Shown piece by piece: positions 48,104 through 57,460 of a stretch of DNA of 64,000 nt. Within the stretch, counting starts at the first letter, position 1. Every line of letters starts with the position of its first letter. The notes beneath the pieces are model-generated. The model was not told the DNA's origin and did not search any database. It saw only the letters and a program-made list of their open reading frames with translations. The translations under genes and the position numbers were made by a program. The stretch comes from Prevotellaceae bacterium UBA1746 (GTDB lineage: Bacteria > Bacteroidota > Bacteroidia > Bacteroidales > Bacteroidaceae), in assembly GCA_905369775.1 (NCBI GenBank), contig CAJPJR010000002.1, positions 50,005 through 114,004 on the forward strand, written 5' to 3'.

Positions 48104-48556
48104 ATGAGAGTCGTTCTTCAACGCGTGGCCCACGCAGCTGTCGAGATAGACGGCGCGCCACACAGCAAAATTGGAAGAGGGATCTTGATTCTTTTGGGAA
48201 TCGAGCCGATCGACACGCAGGAAGATGCCGATTGGTTGGTGAAAAAAATTGCGGCACTCCGCATTTTCGACGATGAAAACGGGGTGATGAATCGCAATGT
48301 CTGCGAGGTAGACGGACAATTGCTCGTGGTCAGCCAATTTACACTGATGGCTTCGTACAAAAAGGGCAATCGTCCGAGTTACATCCGCGCAGCACGCCCC
48401 GAAATCGCCGTACCACTCTATGAATATTTCGTGGAGCAAATGAAACAAATGACCGGAAAAGCCGTTGAAACGGGCGTTTTCGGTGCAGATATGCAGGTTT
48501 CGCTGCTCAACGACGGACCAGTGACCATCACCATGGACACACACCACAAGGAATGA
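48104..48556 (+). CDS. dtd: D-aminoacyl-tRNA deacylase
   Basis: Removes D-amino acids wrongly attached to tRNA. 150 residues, the usual size. MRVVLQRV opens the fold. VVSQFTLMAS holds the SQxT motif and LLNDGPVTI the cross-subunit GP motif; both line the active site. 10 bp after uvrC. Confidence 0.96.
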   Translation: MRVVLQRVAHAAVEIDGAPHSKIGRGILILLGIEPIDTQEDADWLVKKIAALRIFDDENGVMNRNVCEVDGQLLVVSQFTLMASYKKGNRPSYIRAARPEIAVPLYEYFVEQMKQMTGKAVETGVFGADMQVSLLNDGPVTITMDTHHKE

Positions 48557-48641
48557 CCCACTTCCTGCGCAATGCACACCATGAACACATTATATATAAT
48601 CCAACCGCCGCACAACAGTGACGGCACAACCCACAAAATAT

Positions 48642-49589
48642 ATGGCTGAACAACACCATTGTGGCTGTGAACACGGGCACAACCACGAAATGAGCATTTA
48701 CGAACAGGCTTTTGCGAAGTACGATCTCGAGCTCGACGACGAAAAGGTGGCGCAAGCGGTGCGTCAACTCGTGGCCAATCACCGCGAAAAGTACAACACG
48801 CCGGAAGTTCTCCGCACTTTGCTCTCCACTATTGAGCTGACCACACTGACCGTTACGGATTCTCACGAGAATGTGATGCGGTTTACGGAGAGTGTCAACC
48901 GTTGGAGCGACCAACATCCCGACCTTCCGCCGCTCGCCACCATCTGTGTTTACCCGAATTTCGCGGGCACGGTGAGCCAAAACCTCCAAGCCGACGGCGT
49001 TCGCGTGGCTTGTGTCAGCGGAGGTTTCCCGGCTTCGCAGACCTTCATTGAGGTAAAGACGACCGAAACGGCGCTTGCACTCAAAGACGGTGCGGACGAA
49101 ATCGACATGGTCCTCTCTGTTGGCGCCTTCCAAAGCGGGGATTACGAAACCTGCGCCGATGAAATCGAAGAAATGAAGGCCGTTTGCGGCGAACATCCGC
49201 TGAAAGTGATCCTGGAGACGGGCGAACTGAAGAAGGCCTCGGACATTAAGAAGGCCTCTATCCTTTCGATGTACGCCGGAGCGGACTACATTAAGACTTC
49301 CACGGGCAAGGTTGCAGTCGCAGCCACGCCGGAAGCAGCACTCGTCATGTGCCAATCGATCCGCGAATACCGCGAATTGACCGGTCGCACGGTGGGATTC
49401 AAGGCCGCCGGCGGCATTAAAACGGTCGATGAAGCCGTGGATTTCTACACCATTGTGGCAGAAACGCTGGGCGAAGCCTATATTAAGGAAGGACATTTCC
49501 GTATCGGCACGAGCCGCCTCGCCAATTTGCTGGCTTCTGCCATTGTGGGCGAAGACATCACGCCGTTCAACAACAAGGGCAACTACTAA
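48642..49589 (+). CDS. deoC: Deoxyribose-phosphate aldolase with His/Cys-rich N-terminus
   Basis: Cleaves 2-deoxyribose-5-phosphate to glyceraldehyde-3-phosphate and acetaldehyde in deoxynucleoside catabolism. 315 residues. The barrel has TICVYPNF, ADEIDMVLSVGAF, VILETGELKK and ADYIKTSTGK with the Schiff-base Lys218. A second Lys is in FKAAGGIKT. From ATG 48642 the first 17 residues contain HHCGCEHGHNHE, a potential metal-binding patch. A start at 48690 (MSIYEQAF) would remove it, so this patch depends on start choice. A GTG at 48618 is in frame but less likely. The gene is 85 bp after dtd. Confidence 0.94.
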   Translation: MAEQHHCGCEHGHNHEMSIYEQAFAKYDLELDDEKVAQAVRQLVANHREKYNTPEVLRTLLSTIELTTLTVTDSHENVMRFTESVNRWSDQHPDLPPLATICVYPNFAGTVSQNLQADGVRVACVSGGFPASQTFIEVKTTETALALKDGADEIDMVLSVGAFQSGDYETCADEIEEMKAVCGEHPLKVILETGELKKASDIKKASILSMYAGADYIKTSTGKVAVAATPEAALVMCQSIREYRELTGRTVGFKAAGGIKTVDEAVDFYTIVAETLGEAYIKEGHFRIGTSRLANLLASAIVGEDITPFNNKGNY

Positions 49590-49650
49590 TTCCGCCCACA
49601 CTCCCCACACTGCGTTTCCACTCCCCTACTCGGGTTTTGATACACACAAA

Positions 49651-49686
49651 AAATCGCCTCCGGATGGTTTCATCCGGAGGCGATTT
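49651..49686. terminator. Bidirectional terminator after deoC
   Basis: A perfect 16-bp stem (49651-49666 with 49671-49686) with GTTT loop. A and T runs end the arms. It separates deoC from the convergent lipoprotein gene. Confidence 0.85.
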
Positions 49687-49792
49687 GCGTTGTTGGCTTT
49701 TCGGAGCACGACTAATCGCTCTTTACATGGGCTGTCGACTTGCACTTAGCGCCAAGCAGCTTTTCTTAGTCGGCGCATTTTCGTCGCAAAAC

Positions 49793-50464
49793 TCACTTTT
49801 CTTCTATGAAGTCTTCGCAGGGCTCATCGAAAAACACGCCTTTCGAGATTTCTTCGAGCGTAGAAGGTGCAAAACGCACCCACTCAAGAGGTTGCCGCTT
49901 CCCTTTTTCCGTCTTAAAGTACACGGCTTCGAGACGATAAGGGGAGAAATAAACGATCTGCAGGTGAGTTTCGCCATGCTTTTGGTGGATGGTCAGCACG
50001 TTGCTCCGTTCATCGTAAGTGACAACCTGCTCTTGATTGCAAGCATCAGCGTCGAAACTTACAAAATCCTTCAGCTTTCCTTTCACCACCGAGAATCCAT
50101 TGTAAACTGTTCCCACCCATGGGGAAACCGTATCGGGATCCAATTTGCCCTGTTCCAAGAAAGAGCGCGAACTCATCTTAGCCCAATACGACTGACGGAA
50201 GAAAGCTTCGAGTTCACTGCGGTGCACATTGCGCACCTCCCCCACTGCAGTCACTACCCCCTCGCCTTTTGCAAAAAGGGTGTCGGGTGCCGGCGTGAAC
50301 ATGCTACTTGGCCAGCGCTTTCGTTCCGCTTCGGGATCAACTTTCGGCTTCTCCGTTTTGAGGGAGTCCGTTTTTTCGACGGGATGAGGGGGAACCGGCA
50401 CAGGATCACTGCTGTCACAAGCGTAAACTGCGGCCAAGAGGAAGAGATAGAGGAGTTTTCTCAT
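49793..50464 (-). CDS. Lipoprotein of unknown function
   Basis: 223 residues from the ATG at 50464. The short signal peptide MRKLLYLFLLAAVYAC ends with the lipid-attachment Cys16. A Pro/Asp/Lys linker (to about residue 50) follows, then a soluble domain with SYWAKMSSRSFLEQGK, VGTVYNGFSVVKGKL and FFDEPCEDFIEEK. An in-frame start 22 codons earlier would precede the signal peptide with polar residues and is rejected. No family recognised. The tail Cys and DACNQ Cys could form a disulfide. Confidence 0.7.
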   Translation of the reverse strand: MRKLLYLFLLAAVYACDSSDPVPVPPHPVEKTDSLKTEKPKVDPEAERKRWPSSMFTPAPDTLFAKGEGVVTAVGEVRNVHRSELEAFFRQSYWAKMSSRSFLEQGKLDPDTVSPWVGTVYNGFSVVKGKLKDFVSFDADACNQEQVVTYDERSNVLTIHQKHGETHLQIVYFSPYRLEAVYFKTEKGKRQPLEWVRFAPSTLEEISKGVFFDEPCEDFIEEK

Positions 50465-50802
50465 AACTTTATCGGGACGAGGAATCAATGAATACTTTAT
50501 TTCGGGCGAAATCGCGTGCCGACGGGGCACCGCCGTGCTGCTATTGCTGCAAAGCCCCCTTCAGTCCGGCAAAGGCCGGGGCAAAGGAGAGGTTTCTCAC
50601 CGGTTGCGGAGTGAATCTTGGTAAGTTTCTGCAACAAACACAAGAATACTACTTGCCCAAATCGCAATCTAACCAAAAAAACAATCACGCAAATTATTTC
50701 TATTTCCGATTATAGCAATCATCTCTCGACAAAGATAGAAAATTATCCCCTACGTACAAAACTTTCCGGCGCAAATCCGGGCAAAAAAATAGAGCGAAAC
50801 GC
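50465..50802. other. 338-bp intergenic region
   Basis: No gene or clear promoter seen. The part from about 50620 is AT-rich. The terminator of the polyprenyl synthetase gene lies at its right edge. Confidence 0.5.
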
Positions 50803-50815
50803 TCAAACGTTTCGC
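50783..50815 (-). terminator. Terminator overlapping the end of the polyprenyl synthetase gene
   Basis: GCGAAACG (50794-50801) pairs with CGTTTCGC (50808-50815); the TGA stop codon of the gene (50803-50805) lies in the loop. On the minus strand a T7 run follows (50783-50789). Confidence 0.75.
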
Positions 50816-51777
50816 CCTATGACAAAATCAACGTAGGTTTGCAGTGCTTCTCGCACTTCTTGATTGGAAAAGCCGGCCAGTAATTCCAAAGCTTGGCGGC
50901 GGTAATCGTCCATCACCGCCTCGGCATGGGCAATTCCCCCGCGGCTTTTGGCATAATCGATGAGGAAAGCCCGGTCTTCCGGCGTGGATTCCATCGCCTT
51001 CACCCGCTGTGCGCAGGCCAGTGCTTCGGGATCGGCATCAGTTTTCAGCGCATAAATCAACGGAAGGGTCAATTTTCCCTCCAAAAGGTCGTTGCCCCGC
51101 GGTTTTCCGATCGCTTCGTCGTCGTAATAATCGAAGATGTCGTCACGAATCTGGAAACTTGCGCCGATCAAACTGCCCAAAGTGCGTGCTCGCTGCAAGA
51201 AATCGGCATCGGCATGCATCGAAAGCGCCGCCAATTCCCCGCAAGCTTCGAAAAGCGCCCCGGTTTTGCGATGAATGATCTTGAAATAGGTGGTTTCCGA
51301 GAAACTTTCTTGTTCTACGTGGGAGAGCTGCAAAATTTCGCCCTCGGCCAACGTCGCACCGAGGCGCGCCACGGCATCGACAATGCCGATGTGCCCCGTC
51401 ATAGCCGACTGGCTTAGGGTCTTTGCCAGCATGTAATCGCCGAGCAGCACCGCTACTTTGTTGTCGTAAACCTTTCTTACACTGGCTTTTCCGCGCCTTT
51501 CTTCGCTTTCGTCCACCACATCGTCGTGAATGAGGGAAGAAGTGTGCAGCAACTCGAGCGAAACGGCCGCATGAAGCGTCGGTTCGGCAATCGTTCCCAG
51601 CTCTTTGGCCAACAACAAGACCAAGATTGGGCGCATCATCTTGCCCTTTCTGCCGCGGACATAGTCCAGCACCCGGCGCATGAAGTCCTCTTCGTGCGTC
51701 AGAACACTGTCGAAAAGCTGCACATAGCGCGTCAACTCTTCGGCAATCGGCTGTTTAATGCGTTCAAGCTCAGTCAT
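50803..51777 (-). CDS. trans-Polyprenyl diphosphate synthase
   Basis: Condenses isopentenyl diphosphate units into a long prenyl diphosphate, probably for menaquinone side chains. 324 residues from ATG 51777. LIHDDVVDES carries the first Asp-rich motif (Asp85, 86, 89). RGKASVRKVY and KTGALF follow, then FQIRDDIFDY with the second motif (Asp212, 213, 216). Chain length cannot be read from the sequence. The eight codons upstream of 51777 in frame are not conserved in character. Divergent from polA. Confidence 0.93.
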   Translation of the reverse strand: MTELERIKQPIAEELTRYVQLFDSVLTHEEDFMRRVLDYVRGRKGKMMRPILVLLLAKELGTIAEPTLHAAVSLELLHTSSLIHDDVVDESEERRGKASVRKVYDNKVAVLLGDYMLAKTLSQSAMTGHIGIVDAVARLGATLAEGEILQLSHVEQESFSETTYFKIIHRKTGALFEACGELAALSMHADADFLQRARTLGSLIGASFQIRDDIFDYYDDEAIGKPRGNDLLEGKLTLPLIYALKTDADPEALACAQRVKAMESTPEDRAFLIDYAKSRGGIAHAEAVMDDYRRQALELLAGFSNQEVREALQTYVDFVIGRNV

Positions 51778-51870
51778 TTTCTCGAAAACATGCAGGCGCA
51801 ACGTTCATCCGCCCGGCTCGTCGGTCGATCCTCGCCCAACAAGCCAAAGCCACGTCCTGCATTTACGCGA

Positions 51871-51878
51871 CAAAAGTA
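51871..51878 (-). promoter_or_regulatory. -7 box of the polyprenyl synthetase gene
   Basis: TACTTTTG on the minus strand, about 95 bases before the ATG at 51777. No well-spaced -33 TTTG. Confidence 0.5.
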
Positions 51879-51911
51879 CAAAAAAACGAGCAAAGTGCCG
51901 ATTATAATGCG

Positions 51912-51919
51912 TATTTTTG
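51912..51919 (+). promoter_or_regulatory. -7 box of polA
   Basis: TATTTTTG, 20 bases before the ATG at 51940. It lies downstream of the in-frame ATG at 51907, which argues that translation starts at 51940. Confidence 0.6.
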
Positions 51920-51939
51920 AAGCTCAAAACGATAGAAAG

Positions 51940-54726
51940 ATGCAGAAATTGATGCTTCTCGATGCGTATGCACTCATTTTCCGTGCATATTACGGTCTGA
52001 TTCGCTCGCCGCGCATCAACTCCAAAGGCGAAAACACCTCCGCGGTCTTTGGTTTCGTCAATACCCTGGAGGAATTGCTCCGCACCGAACAGCCCGATTA
52101 CTTGGCAGTGGCCTTCGACCCGCCGGGAGGCACCTTCCGTCACGAGGCGTTTGCCGACTACAAGGCCCAACGTGAGGAGACCCCGGCCGGAATCAAGTGG
52201 GCCGTGCCGGTTATCAAAGAGATACTCGAAGCTTATGGGATTGTCACTTGCGAAGTGAGGGGCTTTGAAGCCGACGATGTCATCGGAACGCTCGCACTGC
52301 AGGGACAAGCCGCCGGTTTGGAGGTGATGATGGTCACCCCCGACAAGGATTATGCCCAATTGGTGCGACCCGGCATCACGATGTGTCGACCCTCTTCGGG
52401 AAAAAGCGGACTGGAGAAACTGGACGTGGAGGCCGTCTGCCAAAAATACGAACTCGCCCACCCCACTCAGGTCATTGATATGTTGGCCCTCATGGGCGAC
52501 GCGGCCGACAACATCCCGGGATGTCCCGGCGTCGGGCCGAAGACCGCCGTCAAACTCCTGGCGGAATTCGGAAGCGTGGAGGAACTCATCGAGAAGGTCG
52601 ACCAACTCAAAGGTTCGCTCCGACAAAAAGTGAGCGACCACGTGGAAGACATTCGCAACTCCAAATTTCTCGCCACCATCGTCACGGATGTCCCGGTCGA
52701 ATTGGATCTCGAGGCCATGAAACGCCGCGAACCGAACAAAGAGAAGCTGAAGGCGCTCTTCGAAGCCTGCGAATTTCGCACTTTCATTCAGCGTTTTCTC
52801 GGAGAAGCCGCCGGCTCGCGCTCGAAGAGCACCGAAGGACCGGATTTGTTCGCCAACGAAGCCGCTGAGCAAAGCGCAGAATCGGGCAACTTATCAACAA
52901 TTTCTGCACAACCCACGTATGAATCACTTCAAGACATCGAGCATCAATACGTTCTCATTGAGAATCTGAATGATGCAAAAGAACTTTGCCGAAATTTGTT
53001 GACATTCTCCGTCGTATCATTCGACACAGAAACCACAAATATCGAGGCCATGAGCGCCGAATTGGTGGGAATGAGCTTCGCCGTCGAGGGAAACCGGGCG
53101 TGGTATGTGGCTGTGCCGGCAGATGCTGCCGAAGCACAACAGTATGTCGATGCCTTCCGCCCCTTCTTCGAAAACGAAGCACAAATCAAGGTGGGGCAGA
53201 ACCTGAAATACGATCTCACCGTGCTCTCGCACTACGGCGTGGAAGTGAAAGGCGAACTCTTTGACACCATGTTGGCGCACTACGTCGTGGAACCCGAACA
53301 GCGCCACAACATGGACTACCTTGCTGAGACGCTCCTCCACTACCGCACCATCCACATCGAGGAACTCATCGGCACGGGTCGCCAACAAAAAAACATGCGC
53401 GAGCTGCCTCCCGCCGAAATCTGCGACTATGCGTGCGAAGATGCCGACGTCACGTTGCGCCTCTACCCCCTGCTCCGCGAAAAGATGGCGGAGAGCGACG
53501 TGACCTCCGTGTTTTCCCAAATCGAAATGCCTTTGCTGCCCGTCCTCGCCCGCATGGAACAAAACGGTGTGCGCCTCGACACCGAAACACTTCGCCAGAC
53601 CGGCGACGACTTTCGCGCCAGACTGCACACGCTCGAGGAGGAAGTCTACACACTGGCCGGGCATGAGTTTACCATCACATCGCCTAAACAAGTCGGCACC
53701 GTGCTCTTTGAAGAACTCAAAATCTCGGACAAGGCACGGAAAACCAAGACGGGACAATATTCCACCTCCGAAGAGGTGCTCGAATCCCTGCGCGACAAGC
53801 ACCCCATCGTCGAGAAAATCTTGGCACATCGTGCCCTGAAAAAGCTCCTTTCCACCTACGTCGATGCACTGCCGAAGCTCATCAACGCGCGCACCGGCCG
53901 CGTACACACCTCTTTCAATCAAGCAGTTACAGCCACCGGCCGCCTTTCATCTTCGAATCCCAACCTGCAAAACATCCCCGTTCGCGGAGAGGACGGTCGC
54001 GAAATCCGCAAGGCATTTGTGCCCGACGACGGCTGTACGTTTTTCAGTGCCGACTATTCGCAAATTGAACTGCGCATCATGGCCCACCTCAGCGGCGACG
54101 AGCACATGATCGCCGACTTCAACGCCGGCCACGACATCCACGCCGCCACCGCCGCGCGCATCTTCCACAAACCCATCGAAGAGGTCTCGCGCGACGAGCG
54201 CCGCAAGGCCAAAACGGCCAATTTCGGCATCATCTACGGCATCTCGGCCTTCGGGCTCTCGGAACGTCTCAGCATCCCCCGCGGGGAAGCCAAAGGCCTG
54301 ATCGACAGCTATTTCGAAACCTACCCGAAGGTCAAGGAATACATGAACACGTGCATCGATCGCGCCAAAGAGCGGGGCTACATCCTCACGGAATTCAAGC
54401 GCCGCCGCTACCTGCCCGACATCAATTCGCGCAATGCCACCGTCCGCGGCTATGCCGAACGCAATGCCGTGAATGCTCCCATCCAAGGCACCGCGGCCGA
54501 CATCATCAAGGTGGCCATGGTCGCCATCGATCGCCGACTCCGCGAGGAACAATTGCAGACCAAAATGATTTTGCAGGTGCACGACGAACTCAATTTTTCC
54601 GTTCCGCAACACGAACTCGACCCCGTTCGCCATCTTGTGGTCGAAGAAATGGAACGTGCTTTCCACATGCGGGTGCCGCTGCTGGCAGAATGTGGCGATG
54701 GCGCCAATTGGCTCGAGGCACACTAA
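51940..54726 (+). CDS. polA: DNA polymerase I
   Basis: Repair and Okazaki-fragment polymerase. 928 residues from ATG 51940. The 5'-nuclease domain opens LMLLDAYALIFRAYYG and has FEADDVIGTLA and MGDAADNIPG. The 3'-5' exonuclease domain keeps the D-x-E pair (Asp362, Glu364, in SFDTETTNIE), so proofreading looks intact. The polymerase domain has motif A with Asp705 in FSADYSQIELR, motif B RRKAKTANFGIIYG, and motif C with Asp882 in LQVHDELNF. Asp705 and Asp882 have the same numbers as in E. coli PolA, which supports this start over 51907 or earlier in-frame codons. Confidence 0.96.
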   Translation: MQKLMLLDAYALIFRAYYGLIRSPRINSKGENTSAVFGFVNTLEELLRTEQPDYLAVAFDPPGGTFRHEAFADYKAQREETPAGIKWAVPVIKEILEAYGIVTCEVRGFEADDVIGTLALQGQAAGLEVMMVTPDKDYAQLVRPGITMCRPSSGKSGLEKLDVEAVCQKYELAHPTQVIDMLALMGDAADNIPGCPGVGPKTAVKLLAEFGSVEELIEKVDQLKGSLRQKVSDHVEDIRNSKFLATIVTDVPVELDLEAMKRREPNKEKLKALFEACEFRTFIQRFLGEAAGSRSKSTEGPDLFANEAAEQSAESGNLSTISAQPTYESLQDIEHQYVLIENLNDAKELCRNLLTFSVVSFDTETTNIEAMSAELVGMSFAVEGNRAWYVAVPADAAEAQQYVDAFRPFFENEAQIKVGQNLKYDLTVLSHYGVEVKGELFDTMLAHYVVEPEQRHNMDYLAETLLHYRTIHIEELIGTGRQQKNMRELPPAEICDYACEDADVTLRLYPLLREKMAESDVTSVFSQIEMPLLPVLARMEQNGVRLDTETLRQTGDDFRARLHTLEEEVYTLAGHEFTITSPKQVGTVLFEELKISDKARKTKTGQYSTSEEVLESLRDKHPIVEKILAHRALKKLLSTYVDALPKLINARTGRVHTSFNQAVTATGRLSSSNPNLQNIPVRGEDGREIRKAFVPDDGCTFFSADYSQIELRIMAHLSGDEHMIADFNAGHDIHAATAARIFHKPIEEVSRDERRKAKTANFGIIYGISAFGLSERLSIPRGEAKGLIDSYFETYPKVKEYMNTCIDRAKERGYILTEFKRRRYLPDINSRNATVRGYAERNAVNAPIQGTAADIIKVAMVAIDRRLREEQLQTKMILQVHDELNFSVPQHELDPVRHLVVEEMERAFHMRVPLLAECGDGANWLEAH

Positions 54727-54820
54727 CCTAATTCGCAAGAAAACAGGTGCGAAAACAGCTATACACACAAAGAAAATTGCGAAGTATAGGATTCGTTACC
54801 ATTCATGCCCCACATTGTTT

Positions 54821-54861
54821 GCCCCTCAACGACCGTTCTCCGTCGTTGGGGGGCACTTTTT
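54821..54861 (+). terminator. Intrinsic terminator of polA
   Basis: GCCCCTCAACGAC (54821-54833) pairs with GTCGTTGGGGGGC (54842-54854), one mismatch, followed by ACTTTTT. Confidence 0.85.
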
Positions 54862-54896
54862 CTGCTTAAATGTAGCTGTCGCACACGTCAAATCAT

Positions 54897-54904
54897 TAAC
54901 TTTG
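54897..54904 (+). promoter_or_regulatory. -7 box of the DoxX gene
   Basis: TAACTTTG, giving a leader of about 140 bases to the ATG at 55048. No clear -33 element. Confidence 0.55.
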
Positions 54905-55047
54905 TAACGCATCTAGGAGAGAGTTCTGCCAAACCAAGGCAAGGACCGCGGTGCGATTCGCGTCTTTCCCAGCGAGCCATGCGAAAATCGACCCCTCTCA
55001 CCCCACTCTGCTCCCAATACACAACCCTCAAAAACAATACACAGAAC

Positions 55048-55464
55048 ATGACTTGCAATTCCTCTTGCAACAACAGCTTCGGTCTCCTCATTCTCCGTCT
55101 CAGCACGGGCGGTTTACTACTTTTCCACGGCGTGGCCAAACTCCTCGGCGGTCTCACTTTCCTTCAGGGCATGCTCGCCGCGAAAGGGCTCCCCGGCTTC
55201 TTGGCCTACGGCGCCGTAGTGGGCGAAGTGCTCGCTCCGTTGGCCCTCATCATCGGGCTCTTCACGCGTGGTGCCGCAGCTGTCGTGGCCTTCAACATGC
55301 TGGTGGCCATTGCCATGGCGCATCTCAGCACACTTTGCAGCGTCGATCCCAACACCGGCGGCTGGGCGGTCGAGCTCCCCATGCTTTACCTCCTGCCTGC
55401 CCTTGCTCTCGTCTTCACCGGTGGCGGCCGCTTCGCAGTGTCCACCAAGACGTGGTTGGACTAA
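55048..55464 (+). CDS. DoxX family membrane protein
   Basis: 138 residues from ATG 55048. Four hydrophobic helices. FGLLILRLSTGGLLLFHGVA and the GxxxGEVLAPLALIIGLFTR segment are typical of DoxX. The N-terminus has two cysteines (CNSSC). DoxX proteins are small inner-membrane proteins linked in other bacteria to redox or sulfur metabolism, but the role is not settled. An in-frame start upstream adds a basic, non-membrane segment and is not preferred. Two terminators follow. Confidence 0.88.
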   Translation: MTCNSSCNNSFGLLILRLSTGGLLLFHGVAKLLGGLTFLQGMLAAKGLPGFLAYGAVVGEVLAPLALIIGLFTRGAAAVVAFNMLVAIAMAHLSTLCSVDPNTGGWAVELPMLYLLPALALVFTGGGRFAVSTKTWLD

Positions 55465-55494
55465 ACGGTGCGGTCTTTGTGACACACAGATTCA

Positions 55495-55525
55495 ACGGTA
55501 CAAGCCCCACGCTTGTACCGTTTTA
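55495..55525 (+). terminator. First terminator after the DoxX gene
   Basis: ACGGTACAAG (55495-55504) pairs perfectly with CTTGTACCGT (55512-55521), followed by TTTATT. Confidence 0.8.
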
Positions 55526-55610
55526 TTGGCTGCGTCCAACGGGAAACAAGGCATCTGCACTTCGACAACCTCGCAACTAATGCACGGAAATCGGGAGCAA
55601 AAACGCAAAA

Positions 55611-55647
55611 CGCCCCCGATTTTTCGCAAAATCAGGGGTGTTTTATT
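55611..55647. terminator. Second hairpin after the DoxX gene
   Basis: GATTTT/AAAATC and CCCC/GGGG stems separated by one mismatch, followed by TTTTATTT. An A run also precedes it. Confidence 0.6.
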
Positions 55648-55805
55648 TGGCTGTGCGCTACGCTGAGGAAAGGTCTGCGCACTGTGGTGCACTTGTAGCC
55701 GAGGAATGCCCCCCGGCACCCACATCGCGACTGCCCATCGGACACAACCGACAAGCGCCCCGAAGTTTTGCCCGACTAAAAAGCACAAATCGCGATTTTT
55801 CTTGC

Positions 55806-55813
55806 TAAATTTG
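55806..55813 (+). promoter_or_regulatory. -7 box of rpoN
   Basis: TAAATTTG, about 105 bases before the ATG at 55919. The only nearby TTTG (55767-55770) is too far upstream. Confidence 0.5.
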
Positions 55814-55918
55814 CAAACACTGCGCCACCCTTCTGCCGAGGGGCGCGGTTCCTCATCGCAGAACAGGGAAAAAGCGGCTGCGCTTCGCGTGCGCCCTCCC
55901 GTAAAACCACACCCGATC

Positions 55919-57397
55919 ATGCCCCAAAGCCAAGGTTTCAGACAACAGCAGCAACAGCAACAGGTGCAAAACGCCTCGAGCGCGCAGGTGCTCCTCTCCT
56001 CGCTCATCGAGATGCCGCTGGCCGATTTCGAAACCCGCTTGCAAAACGAGCTGCTCGACAACGAGGCGCTCGAAGTGAGCGACCACGAGGGCAACGACGG
56101 CGGAGACTATGTGGACGCCGACGGAGAAAATTACGAAGCCGGCGATCCGCTCGACGATGCCGTGGGCGACTATCGCACACTCGACGACGTGCCCGACAAC
56201 CTGCGCGAGGCTTACACCAACCGCGGCGAAGACGATCGGCGCGAACGGCAGATCGGCGCCGACGAAACCTCCTACGACGACCTGTATCGACAGATCGGCG
56301 AACTCGATCTCACCGACCACGAACGCGCCATCATGGTCTATCTCGTGGGCTCGCTCGACGAGAGCGGCTTTCTCACGAAAGACGATGCCACGCTGGCCGA
56401 CGAGCTGGCCTTCAACGAGTATATCGACACCACGCCCGAGGAAGTGGCGCGGCTGGCGGGGCTGATGCAGCAATTTGAGCCCCGCGGCATCGGCGCGCGC
56501 AACTTGCGCGACTGCCTGCTCCTGCAATTGCCGCGAACGGGCGAGGCCCGTGAGGTGATCGATCGCTTCTACGACGACTTCATCCACTCGCGCTGGAACC
56601 GCATCGCCGAACGCATGCACCTGAGCGACGAGGACGTGGAACGCGTGCGCCGCGAAATCGGGCACTTGAATCCGCGTCCCGGCAGTGTGCTCTCGGAAGG
56701 CAGTCGCGCCAGTGCGCCGACGGTGGTGCCCGACTTCCGCGTGACGATCGACACGGAGGGCAATCCCGTCGTGTCGCAGCACCGCGGCGACCTGCCGGAG
56801 CTGCGCGTGAGCCCGGCCTTCGCCGAAACGCTCGTCATGCACCGCGCCGCACGCGATCGGGCGGCCGAACGCGGCGAGAACGCTGCCCTCTCGCGCAGTC
56901 AGGAGGAGGCTTTCATCTACGCCCGGCAGAAAGTCACCGCTGCGCAGTCGTTCATCGAAAGCGTACGCCGCCGGTTCCAGACGCTGCAATCGGTCATGGA
57001 GGCGATTGTGGCGCTGCAACGAGAGTTTTTTGTCAATGACGACGACGAAACTCTCCTCGTGCCGATGGTGCTGAAGGACGTGGCCGAACGAGCGCACGTG
57101 GACATCAGCACGGTGTCGCGCGCCATCAACTCCAAATACGTCGAAACGGACTACGGCGTGTACTCGCTCCGGCACTTCTTCTCCACGCAATTCACCTCGG
57201 CCGACGGCGAAACGGTGGCCGCACGGCAAGTCAAGGCCGCACTGGCCGAGATTGTGGCCGGAGAAGACAAGCGCGCACCCCTCTCTGACGAGGCCATTGC
57301 CGACGCACTGGCCGCACGCGGACTGAAGGTGGCGCGACGCACCGTGTCGAAATACCGCATTCAGCTCAACATTCCCAAGGCCGGCCTTCGCCGCTGA
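55919..57397 (+). CDS. rpoN: RNA polymerase sigma-54 factor
   Basis: Directs RNA polymerase to -24/-12 promoters and needs an AAA+ activator. 492 residues from ATG 55919. The Gln-rich region I has QQQQQQQVQ. The acidic region II lies at about 60-110. The core-binding domain includes QQFEPRGIGARNLRDCLLLQ. The DNA-binding part has VPMVLKDVAERAHVDISTVS and the RpoN box ARRTVSKYRIQL close to the C-terminus. Everything is present. The 71 in-frame codons upstream read through the promoter and are rejected. The PAP2-like gene follows after 63 bp. Confidence 0.95.
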   Translation: MPQSQGFRQQQQQQQVQNASSAQVLLSSLIEMPLADFETRLQNELLDNEALEVSDHEGNDGGDYVDADGENYEAGDPLDDAVGDYRTLDDVPDNLREAYTNRGEDDRRERQIGADETSYDDLYRQIGELDLTDHERAIMVYLVGSLDESGFLTKDDATLADELAFNEYIDTTPEEVARLAGLMQQFEPRGIGARNLRDCLLLQLPRTGEAREVIDRFYDDFIHSRWNRIAERMHLSDEDVERVRREIGHLNPRPGSVLSEGSRASAPTVVPDFRVTIDTEGNPVVSQHRGDLPELRVSPAFAETLVMHRAARDRAAERGENAALSRSQEEAFIYARQKVTAAQSFIESVRRRFQTLQSVMEAIVALQREFFVNDDDETLLVPMVLKDVAERAHVDISTVSRAINSKYVETDYGVYSLRHFFSTQFTSADGETVAARQVKAALAEIVAGEDKRAPLSDEAIADALAARGLKVARRTVSKYRIQLNIPKAGLRR

Positions 57398-57460
57398 GCC
57401 CACAAGGGCTCGCCCGCCGCGTCGTCTCTCCTTTTTCACATCCTTACGCGCATTTCACCT

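Larger units (their letters stand above)
54727..55047. other. 321-bp intergenic region polA/DoxX
   Basis: Contains the polA terminator (54821-54861) and a -7 box (54897-54904). No gene in the remaining sequence. Confidence 0.6.
55465..55918. other. 454-bp intergenic region DoxX/rpoN
   Basis: Carries two tandem hairpins (55495-55525, 55611-55647) and a -7 box for rpoN (55806-55813). The open frame running into rpoN from 55706 passes through the promoter and is not coding. Confidence 0.6.

Noticed and set aside
51907..51939. Earlier polA start at ATG 51907 or further upstream
   Set aside because: The -7 box at 51912-51919 lies after it, and start 51940 places the catalytic Asp residues at 705 and 882 exactly as in E. 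coli.
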